From NCBI GenBank assembly GCA_040386935.1, contig JAZKEQ010000018.1:45690-109689 (forward strand): DNA of 64,000 bases. The letters run 5' to 3'. The notes below the pieces were generated by a model. The model was not told where the DNA came from, made no database searches, and worked only from the letters and a program-made list of their open reading frames with translations. The translations under genes were made by a program, and so were the position numbers. This document shows, one piece after another, positions 56,882 to 64,000 of the stretch. Each line of letters starts with the position of its first letter. Position 1 is the first letter of the stretch. The stretch comes from JABMMZ01 sp040386935. GTDB lineage: Bacteria > Bacteroidota > Bacteroidia > NS11-12g > UBA955.

Positions 56882-57670
56882 ATGAATCTTGAAAAAATAA
56901 GCGCTGAACTCAATGGTATAGTAATGACTACAGGAGATTACATTACCGGTCAGAGAAAAACCTTCAGCCGGGATAAAGTAGAAGAAAAATCACTCAACCA
57001 ATTAGTGAGCTATGTCGATATCACAGCTGAAGAACAATTGGTGAAAGCCTTGAGTTTATTACTACCTGAAGCCGGATTCATAACTGAGGAAAACACAAGT
57101 ACAACGGGTACTAAAACCTATAACTGGATCATCGACCCTTTGGATGGTACAACAAATTTCATTCACGATGTACCGGTTTACAGCGTAAGTGTTGCATTGG
57201 CAAAAGGAAATGAAATGCTGGTAGGGGCTGTTTATGAGTTGGGGCGTGGGGAATTATTTGCTGCTTATAAAGGTGGAGGTGCCTGGTGCAATGGCAACAG
57301 AATTCATGTATCAGATCAGAAAGAGTTGAAACAATCATTGATAGCAACCGGATTTCCCTACTACGATTTTGAGCAAATGGAAGCCTATATTCAAGTATTA
57401 AAACATTTACTGAAAAATACGCACGGATTGAGAAGAATGGGTTCGGCAGCAGTAGATATGGCCTATGTTGCCTGTGGTAGATTCGAAGGATTTTTTGAAT
57501 ACGGATTAAATGCGTGGGATATCGCAGCAGGTGCTTTACTTGTGGAAGAGGCCGGTGGTAAAGTCATCGACTTTAGTGGTGGTGGGGATTATTTATTCGG
57601 CAAAACCATTATTTCAGGGAATGGGGCGATTGATAATGACTTATTAAACATCATTAAAAGCCATTTCTGA
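56882..57670 (+). CDS. Inositol monophosphatase-family phosphatase
   Basis: A 262-residue metal-dependent phosphatase. The metal-binding motif WIIDPLDGTTNFIH (about 79-92), the upstream ITEEN and the later WDIAAGALLVEEAGG are all present. Substrates in the family include myo-inositol-1-phosphate (SuhB) and 3'-phosphoadenosine-5'-phosphate (CysQ); no deciding residue is seen. The ATG at 56882 is preferred over a GTG at 56831, which would add a non-conserved leader. purM starts 64 bases further on with its own promoter element. Confidence 0.9.
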   Translation: MNLEKISAELNGIVMTTGDYITGQRKTFSRDKVEEKSLNQLVSYVDITAEEQLVKALSLLLPEAGFITEENTSTTGTKTYNWIIDPLDGTTNFIHDVPVYSVSVALAKGNEMLVGAVYELGRGELFAAYKGGGAWCNGNRIHVSDQKELKQSLIATGFPYYDFEQMEAYIQVLKHLLKNTHGLRRMGSAAVDMAYVACGRFEGFFEYGLNAWDIAAGALLVEEAGGKVIDFSGGGDYLFGKTIISGNGAIDNDLLNIIKSHF

Positions 57671-57714
57671 TTGAAAAAGATGTCGGTCATCAAGTTTAAT
57701 TGCACATGTAATTG

Positions 57715-57722
57715 TATTTTTG
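57715..57722 (+). promoter_or_regulatory. -7 element of purM
   Basis: TATTTTTG fits TAnnTTTG and lies 12 bases before the ATG at 57735, so purM probably has its own short-leader transcript. Confidence 0.45.
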
Positions 57723-57734
57723 CACTTCTATAGT

Positions 57735-58907
57735 ATGCAGCCCACAGATAAATATGCAGAACGCGGTGTATCTTCACAGAAAGAAGATGTACATAAGGCC
57801 ATTGCCAATATTGACAAAGGATTATTCCCTCAGGCTTTTTGTAAAGTCATTCCTGATGTTTTAGGCAATGATCCTGAATGGTGTAATGTGATTCATGCTG
57901 ATGGCGCAGGCACCAAAAGCAGTCTTGCATACTTATATTGGAAAGAAACAGGTGATATTTCTGTTTGGCAAGGTATTGCACAAGATGCTATAGTCATGAA
58001 TATTGATGATTTGTTGTGTGCCGGTATCACTGATAATTTTTTGTTATCAAGCACTATTGGAAGAAATAAAAAAAGAATTCCGGGTGAAGTCATTGCTGAA
58101 ATTATTAATGGAACAGAACGTTTTATTGAAAGTCTGAAACCTTATGGTATTACTATCGTAAGCGGTGGTGGAGAAACAGCAGATGTAGGTGATTTGGTCA
58201 AAACAATTATTGTTGACAGCACAGTAACTGCACGTGCAAAAAGAAGTGATATTATCTCGAATCACCACATACAAGCCGGTGATGTAATTGTAGGTTTGGC
58301 CAGTGATGGGCAGGCAACATACGAACAACACTATAATGCCGGTATGGGCAGCAATGGATTAACCAGTGCGAGACACGATGTTTTTAATGCAAAATACCGC
58401 GAAAAATATCCTGAAAGTTATGATGAACAAATGACAGCTGATTTGGCCTATACAGGCGCTTTGCAATTAACGGATAAAGTAGATGGTATTCCTTTAAATG
58501 CAGGTCAAATGGTGCTATCTCCTACCCGCACCTATGCTCCGGTTGCTAAAGCTATTTTTGCTGAATTAAAATCTGAGATTCACGGAATGATTCATTGTAC
58601 AGGTGGTGGACAAACAAAAGTATTGCATTTTGTGAAACAGCCTTTGCATATCATCAAAGACAATTTGTTTGAAACACCTGTGTTATTTAAAACCATACAA
58701 TCACAAAGTGGTACAGCCTGGAACGAAATGTATAAAGTGTTTAATATGGGTCACCGACTTGAACTTTATGTTAAACCTGAAGTAGCTGAAAAAATTATTG
58801 CCATTTCACAATCATTTAATATTCCCGCACAAATTATCGGCCGTGTTGAATCAAGTCAAAGCACTAAATTAACCATCAAAAGTGCACATGGTGAATTTAC
58901 CTATTAA
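57735..58907 (+). CDS. purM: Phosphoribosylformylglycinamidine cyclo-ligase (AIR synthetase)
   Basis: A 390-residue purine-biosynthesis enzyme turning FGAM into aminoimidazole ribonucleotide with ATP. The N-terminal glycine-rich part has YAERGVSSQKEDVHKA; the ATP/metal core has VIHADGAGTKSSLAYLYW, IVSGGGETADVGDL and VGLASDGQATYEQ; the C-terminal half has MIHCTGGGQTKVLHF. It belongs to the longer form common in Bacteroidota (about 390 versus 345 residues in E. coli). The ATG at 57735 is preferred over a TTG at 57720 that sits inside the promoter element. The DinB-family gene follows after five bases, so the two are an operon. Confidence 0.92.
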   Translation: MQPTDKYAERGVSSQKEDVHKAIANIDKGLFPQAFCKVIPDVLGNDPEWCNVIHADGAGTKSSLAYLYWKETGDISVWQGIAQDAIVMNIDDLLCAGITDNFLLSSTIGRNKKRIPGEVIAEIINGTERFIESLKPYGITIVSGGGETADVGDLVKTIIVDSTVTARAKRSDIISNHHIQAGDVIVGLASDGQATYEQHYNAGMGSNGLTSARHDVFNAKYREKYPESYDEQMTADLAYTGALQLTDKVDGIPLNAGQMVLSPTRTYAPVAKAIFAELKSEIHGMIHCTGGGQTKVLHFVKQPLHIIKDNLFETPVLFKTIQSQSGTAWNEMYKVFNMGHRLELYVKPEVAEKIIAISQSFNIPAQIIGRVESSQSTKLTIKSAHGEFTY

Positions 58908-58912
58908 AGCCA

Positions 58913-59365
58913 ATGTCTGTTCAAGCCAGCATCGATAGATTGAATTTGCTTTGCGAAAGAATTCCTGCTCTTTTAGCACAAATACCGGAGGGTGAATTTA
59001 CCCGTCAACCTGCTCCAAACAAATGGAGTAAAAAAGCTATTCTTGGACATTTAATTGACAGTGCTACTAATAATCACCACAGGTTTGTAAGGGCCCAGTT
59101 TGAAACAACGCCTGCTATTTTTTACAATCCCGATTTGTGGAACGACCACAGTGATTATTTGAAAATGGACAGCCAACATCTTATTCAGTTTTGGACTGTT
59201 TACAATAAACACCTGGTGTTTTTGATGCAAAACTTACCTGAAAAATATTTATTGAACGAGGTCAACACCGGAGGCAGTCAAACCGTAACATTGGAATTTG
59301 TAATCAACGATTATGTTGTTCATCTCGAGCACCATTTAAGCGCTATGGTGGATTACAATTTTTAA
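58913..59365 (+). CDS. DinB-family metal-binding protein
   Basis: A 150-residue four-helix-bundle protein. The putative metal ligands are His in ILGHLIDSATNNHHRF and in YVVHLEHHLSAM, and KWSKKAILGHL is typical. DinB superfamily members include thiol transferases (bacillithiol or mycothiol dependent); the activity here is not known. It follows purM after five bases, and its stop overlaps the convergent gene's (TTAA). Confidence 0.85.
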   Translation: MSVQASIDRLNLLCERIPALLAQIPEGEFTRQPAPNKWSKKAILGHLIDSATNNHHRFVRAQFETTPAIFYNPDLWNDHSDYLKMDSQHLIQFWTVYNKHLVFLMQNLPEKYLLNEVNTGGSQTVTLEFVINDYVVHLEHHLSAMVDYNF

Positions 59366-60087
59366 ACGGCCCATCCCATAAAAAACTCCAATTGATCGCT
59401 GTTGTCAAGAAATGTTCCGCGATAGCTGTAGTCGTATGGCGCATACTTTGAACGGACCGTATACTCAGCATTTGTTTCATCAAAATCTGTTGCCAATAAA
59501 TATCTTATTCCGTAAGCCAATAAATACTTCCCTATTTTACTTTTAACTGTTATCTGTCCAAAGGGATTTAGATAATAAAGCCGGTTTGCCTTGAAGTTGA
59601 GGCTGACAGAGTCAGATCCAATGGCTTTACCACCACGATATGCAACTGAATTAAATACCATGCCTGTGCCCGAAAACCCCAGGCTTACAAAAATCTGATG
59701 CTTTTTAAATGCTATTACTTTTTTTTCAATGGACATACCAAATTGCAATCCCATCATAAATGTACCACCCGAATAATTATTTGAATCTACTGCCACAGCC
59801 CGTAGCGCATTGGTATAACCCGCTTGAAGTATTCGACAATTCAAACCACCAAAACCATTTACTTTCAACGACCCTATATGTCCTATTTGTTGTTGAAAAA
59901 GCAATGATCCAGAAATAATGTAGTTTTCTTTAAATGGGCCCTTTCTTTCATTTAATTCATCGTAACACATCAAACTTCTTTTACCAAAATGAACAGTGAG
60001 TATTTGCTTTGAAGAATCTATTGAATTTGTAGCTTCTGCACTAATGGTTGTAAACAGTAATACAATGGATAATAAAAGGTATTGCAT
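59362..60087 (-). CDS. Probable outer-membrane beta-barrel-like protein, unknown function
   Basis: A 241-residue exported protein. The ATG at 60087 begins MQYLLLSIVLLFTTISAEA, a clear signal peptide; a start 23 codons upstream would precede it and is rejected. Alternating aromatic and glycine beta-strand segments (FMMGLQFGMSIEKKVIAF, YLLAYGIRYLL) suggest an outer-membrane barrel. It resembles in general style the protein at 37117, but no direct relation is clear. Confidence 0.7.
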   Translation of the reverse strand: MQYLLLSIVLLFTTISAEATNSIDSSKQILTVHFGKRSLMCYDELNERKGPFKENYIISGSLLFQQQIGHIGSLKVNGFGGLNCRILQAGYTNALRAVAVDSNNYSGGTFMMGLQFGMSIEKKVIAFKKHQIFVSLGFSGTGMVFNSVAYRGGKAIGSDSVSLNFKANRLYYLNPFGQITVKSKIGKYLLAYGIRYLLATDFDETNAEYTVRSKYAPYDYSYRGTFLDNSDQLEFFMGWAV

Positions 60088-60272
60088 TTTTAAAAATATA
60101 TAGATGAAAGAGTTAATATTTGGTATACCCTCCATTAATTGTGCCACAATCCTCATTTAATGCTGATGTCGTTCATCAAAATAAATTGGCATAACTAATT
60201 GATTACTTGATTTTTAATTTTATAAAGAAAATCTATGGACAACGCAAAAAATAGTTCCAGGGTTTATAAGGC

Positions 60273-63200
60273 ATGAAATCATCTCATACTTTGCGTTTGC
60301 TATTGTTTATTTTAGTACTTTCATTTTCTAACCAGATATTGAAAGCCACACACATGATGGGAAGCGATGTTTCCTATATCTGTATTAGTCCGGGTAAATA
60401 CAAAATCATTGCAAAAGTTTACCGCGATTGCAGGGGTGTTCCATTGAGCAATCCCGCTATTAATATTTTTAGTCCCGGCTGTGTTGGAACTACCGCTATT
60501 TCTTATACCCGAACTGAAATTAATGATATATCTCCTAAATGCATAGGAACACCCGGGCCATGTAATCCTGAGAATTCACCATCAGCAGAAGGTATAGAAG
60601 AACATATTTTCGAAGGAGAAGTAGATTTCAATACATCTCCATATGATATTTTTAAAAAGAACGGCTGCTGCAAAGTGTATTTCTCGGTTGAGCAATGTTG
60701 TAGAAATGGGGCCATCACCACAATTACACAAGGAAATTTATATACCGAAGCAATGCTGGATCTTTGCAACATAAAAGGCAAGTGCAATACTTCTCCTCAA
60801 TTGTCTATTCCACCTGTAGCCTATATTTGTTGCAATCTTCCATTTACATTTAATAACGGTGCAAAAGAAATTGTGGATGGCGACAGCTTGCATTATTCTT
60901 TGGTAAACCCACTGAATGGCCATGCATCGAATGAAAATTATCAGGGCACATTCACACCTACTCTCCCTATGACGCCTTGCTGTATGCCACCGGGTGTTAC
61001 AAACTGCAAACCAATACCTAGCGCCAGACCGCCAAGAGGCTTGTACTTTGATGAAAACACAGGAGATATTATTTTCACTCCATGCAAATGCGATGAAGTT
61101 GGTGTTATTGTTATACAAATAGATGAGTATAGAAAAGATTCAGCAACCGGAAAATATGTATTAATTGGTGTCACCAGGCGTGATATGCAATTGGTGGTTC
61201 AAAAATGTACAGACAACAATCCGCCACAAGTTCTTACACCTAATAAGTGGAGTGTTTGTGAAGGCAATAAAATATGTTTTACCATTAAATCAACCGATAC
61301 ACGTACCATAAATGCCACCCGCGATGATACAACACAAATGAACTGGAATTACGGTATTCCGGGAGCAACATTTCGTATCATTGATAAAACTGCCAGAGAA
61401 AAACATGCTGAATTTTGCTGGCAGACCAAAATTGGTGATGCACGCGATTATGCTTATCAGTTTACCGTAACTGTAATAGATGATAATTGCAATCCTGTAC
61501 CTGCAAAAATGAACAAAGGTTTTCTGGTAGTTGTAAAAGCAAAAGCGCAGGCAAAAAGAAAATATGAAATACTGGAATGTGGCAAATTGCGGTTTACATC
61601 ATTTCCTAAGGATACTGTGAATTATAAGGGCAGTTACAATTATGAATGGGTAATCAGAGACAGCACCAACTCAGGTTTGATATACAAGAAAAGTTTTAGC
61701 AAAATGGACAGTATTAAATTCAAACGAGGGGGTAAATACATCATTACACATACAATCAATAATCTTCCTATTAATTGCCCGTCAGTATACACTGACACAA
61801 TTATTATGCCTCCTGTATTGGATGTAGAGTTGGCTTTTGGTAAAGATACTTTTGTATGTGCCGGAGACAGTCTGACTCTTAAGCCAATTATTGCTAATGG
61901 TTATGCCCCATTTAAATACCATTGGGAATCGCCATTGGGTACTTTTAAATCTCAAGATACATTGCAATCATTTTCTATTAAACCAACTTTCTCTACAAGT
62001 ATATTCCTGAAACTGACTGATAAAAACAAATGTGTGGATATGGATACTATCAAAGTCCATTACCAACCATTGCCTATCGTCAATATAGGACCGGACAGAA
62101 GAATATGTACTTATCAGAACATTACACTTGATGCACAGAATGCAGATACCATGCGCTACTACTGGCAGCCCGATGGCGACAGCACCAGACTGAAAACAGT
62201 AAATGTGGCCGGTAAATATTTTGTAAAAGTGATCGATCATTTGGGCTGTAATCGCTCAGATACCATGCAATTGTTTGTGAACGACACCGTCATAGCCATT
62301 GCAAAACCAAATCGCGAAATTTGTATACTCGATACATTAAAAGTAAAAGCCCAACGCAAACCATTGGGATATACCCGACAAATGATCTGGACCGACTTGA
62401 ACACCGGTTTGCAAATGGCCTCAGACAGTGCGTTTAAAGTTAAAATAACACAGCAAGCAGACAGGCGTTATGATCTTTATTTAAGGGTGAATCAAGGTGG
62501 GGTGACTTGCGAGGATAGGGATACATTACTAGTTACAGTGAATGCTTTACCTCTTATGAATTTTGGATCTCTTGGTAAACGTTGCTTTGCAGATGGTAAA
62601 ATAAATCTATCAACCCTTCAATTGGGTAGCGCTACAACTAAGAGTGCAGGAAAATCATATGCTGTAAGATATTATCAGCCATATAAAAAACCGAGTTGGA
62701 TAACAGGTGGACCTGTAGGTATTGCACCCTATATATATGATTACCCTAAATTCATCAAAAACAGTCAAGTCAGTAAAACAGGACTAGTGGATACCATCTA
62801 TATAGATTATACTGATCCTGCAAAAGGCTGTTATAACAAAATTTCTGGCATTGTTCGCTTATACCCAAATCCTGAAGTTCATATAAAGAATGGTATTTTC
62901 TGTCAAAGGGCAGGAACAATTAATCTGGATAAATTAGTCGATACGCCTTATGTTAAAACTGGTGGTATCCAAACTTACAGAGTCATCTCTGTTCCTGTTG
63001 GCTCAGGTGTTGACCCTGATGCCATCCTTGCCCCTATTCCTTCGACAAATCCTGTAGAAATGGGTATGGATCCGGGGCAAGAAGGTGAAAACCAAAAAAC
63101 AGGAGATTACTATATTGAATATTGTTATAAGGACGCAATTTCCGGTTGTGCTAAATGCGACACCTCAAGAGTAACAGTAGTGCGCTTACCAGAAATACAA

Positions 63201-64000
63201 TTCGATCCAATCCCTAGTCAGTGTATCAATTACCCTTTACTGGCACTGGATAGTTTTGTCATCGAGAAAAATAGCGGTAAACGTTTCCCTAGTGGTACAT
63301 GGCAATGTGTGGAGTACGGTAATTTACGCGATATGAATAACAACCTGGTGAACAATGCGATCAATAACAGTGTTAAAAATCAGAAGTATTTTGATCCTTC
63401 AACCATTTCACCAAACGGAGGTCAATACCTCTTAAAGTTTACAGATGTTGCCAGTGGTTGCCCGGTAACTGATAGCACCATTGTAAATGTGAATGGATTG
63501 CCTTATATCAAATTAACTGTTCCGGATACCATTTGTTCAAGCAGCGCTCAAGTACAGTTGTTAAGCAACTACCCCGTTAGCTCTCCTGATGGTTCATGGT
63601 CAGGCCAGTTTGTGTCAGGTAGCAAATTCGACCCTTCACTGAGTCCTAAAACAAAACAATACGAAGGTAAATATCGCGTGTTGTATACTTATACCAACCC
63701 GTTGACTAAATGCACCAATAAAGATTCTGATGATATCATCATACAAAGTCAACCAGAGGTAAAAATTATAACAGCCAAACCTTACCAACAGTGCGAGAAT
63801 GATGTATATACCCCTGAAGCAACAAAAAGCTGGGCTACTCATATTACCTGGACAGGTGCAGGTGATGGTACTGTAGTTAGTCCTAAAGCATTGGCAACTG
63901 TCTACAAATACGGTATACAAGATACAGTAACCGGCAATGTCCTATTAACCATTACAACTGATAAAGAAGGTGTTTGTCCTCAGGCTTCAGATAATTCATT
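60273..64000 (+). CDS. Giant secreted protein, 5' part only (runs off right edge)
   Basis: An open frame from the ATG at 60273 reaches the window end without a stop (1242 codons visible). Signal peptide about 1-25 (ends LKATH), then THMMGSDVSYICIS, an opening related to the THIVGGELTYS start of the protein at 5591. Residues about 30-330 are Cys-rich (VEQCCRNGAI, PCKCDEVGV); PKD/Ig-like segments follow, with WQPDGDSTRLKTVNVAGKYF and later repeats. By analogy with the related gene it probably ends in a T9SS type B domain beyond the window. No enzyme motif is seen. Confidence 0.88.
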   Translation, partial: MKSSHTLRLLLFILVLSFSNQILKATHMMGSDVSYICISPGKYKIIAKVYRDCRGVPLSNPAINIFSPGCVGTTAISYTRTEINDISPKCIGTPGPCNPENSPSAEGIEEHIFEGEVDFNTSPYDIFKKNGCCKVYFSVEQCCRNGAITTITQGNLYTEAMLDLCNIKGKCNTSPQLSIPPVAYICCNLPFTFNNGAKEIVDGDSLHYSLVNPLNGHASNENYQGTFTPTLPMTPCCMPPGVTNCKPIPSARPPRGLYFDENTGDIIFTPCKCDEVGVIVIQIDEYRKDSATGKYVLIGVTRRDMQLVVQKCTDNNPPQVLTPNKWSVCEGNKICFTIKSTDTRTINATRDDTTQMNWNYGIPGATFRIIDKTAREKHAEFCWQTKIGDARDYAYQFTVTVIDDNCNPVPAKMNKGFLVVVKAKAQAKRKYEILECGKLRFTSFPKDTVNYKGSYNYEWVIRDSTNSGLIYKKSFSKMDSIKFKRGGKYIITHTINNLPINCPSVYTDTIIMPPVLDVELAFGKDTFVCAGDSLTLKPIIANGYAPFKYHWESPLGTFKSQDTLQSFSIKPTFSTSIFLKLTDKNKCVDMDTIKVHYQPLPIVNIGPDRRICTYQNITLDAQNADTMRYYWQPDGDSTRLKTVNVAGKYFVKVIDHLGCNRSDTMQLFVNDTVIAIAKPNREICILDTLKVKAQRKPLGYTRQMIWTDLNTGLQMASDSAFKVKITQQADRRYDLYLRVNQGGVTCEDRDTLLVTVNALPLMNFGSLGKRCFADGKINLSTLQLGSATTKSAGKSYAVRYYQPYKKPSWITGGPVGIAPYIYDYPKFIKNSQVSKTGLVDTIYIDYTDPAKGCYNKISGIVRLYPNPEVHIKNGIFCQRAGTINLDKLVDTPYVKTGGIQTYRVISVPVGSGVDPDAILAPIPSTNPVEMGMDPGQEGENQKTGDYYIEYCYKDAISGCAKCDTSRVTVVRLPEIQFDPIPSQCINYPLLALDSFVIEKNSGKRFPSGTWQCVEYGNLRDMNNNLVNNAINNSVKNQKYFDPSTISPNGGQYLLKFTDVASGCPVTDSTIVNVNGLPYIKLTVPDTICSSSAQVQLLSNYPVSSPDGSWSGQFVSGSKFDPSLSPKTKQYEGKYRVLYTYTNPLTKCTNKDSDDIIIQSQPEVKIITAKPYQQCENDVYTPEATKSWATHITWTGAGDGTVVSPKALATVYKYGIQDTVTGNVLLTITTDKEGVCPQASDNS

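Noticed and set aside
60503..62240. Minus-strand open frames opposite the giant gene at 60273
   Set aside because: They are antisense shadows of a long, well-formed secreted-protein frame and show no signal or domain of their own.

Overview
The window is chromosomal DNA of an AT-rich member of the Bacteroidota, probably an environmental lineage of the Chitinophagia/Sphingobacteriia type; the class is inference. The evidence is: very large secreted proteins ending in type IX secretion system (T9SS) sorting domains of type A and type B; a C25 (gingipain-family) peptidase; Bacteroidota-type promoters (TTG, about 19-20 bp, TAnnTTTG) in front of dsbD and rpmH; almost no Shine-Dalgarno sequences; frequent TTG starts. 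I saw no phage, insertion sequence, CRISPR array or plasmid gene.

Layout. 1-1703 is a truncated T9SS-type surface protein. 2070-8877 holds a LysM glucosaminidase, the thiol-disulfide transporter dsbD, a type B T9SS cargo protein and an unknown polytopic membrane protein. 8874-15707 has an RsmI-like methylase divergent from a 1719-residue C25 peptidase, which overlaps a lytic transglycosylase by ATGA. 15713-21155 holds dctA, comM and aconitase. 21460-29677 encodes two more giant surface proteins. 30230-39199 is mainly housekeeping: polA, rpmH-rnpA-yidD, an SRPBCC/GyrI-like protein, an alkyltransferase-like protein, a TlpA-type thioredoxin protein, a barrel-like protein, pnuC and a DUF2520 dehydrogenase-like protein. 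39202-43814 is a cytochrome c maturation cluster ccmB-C-D-E-F on the minus strand, including a 58-residue ccmD and a CcmE with Cys-x-x-x-Tyr instead of the usual haem-binding His. 43859-47604 holds small and unknown genes, an AlkD-like protein, a lipoprotein, a UMF1 transporter and a zinc-ribbon protein. 47605-48743 is a gene-poor island with three copies of a structured stem-loop repeat and two tRNA genes (Leu, Gly). 48744-64000 has an FAD oxidoreductase, a 1738-residue protein with about 16 tandem Ig/PKD-like repeats, a GH3-family enzyme, an inositol-monophosphatase-family protein, purM, a DinB-family protein, a barrel-like protein and the 5' part of another giant secreted protein running off the right edge.

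How it fits together. Seven large secreted or surface proteins take up roughly a third of the window, so the cell invests heavily in T9SS cargo, while the T9SS core genes are elsewhere. The ccm cluster, DsbD and the TlpA-like protein fit c-type cytochrome assembly and periplasmic thiol reduction. Aconitase and DctA fit respiratory use of organic acids. The most unusual item is the repeat trio at 47782-48070: its hairpin is kept by paired (compensatory) base changes between copies, which points to selection on a folded RNA or single-stranded DNA.
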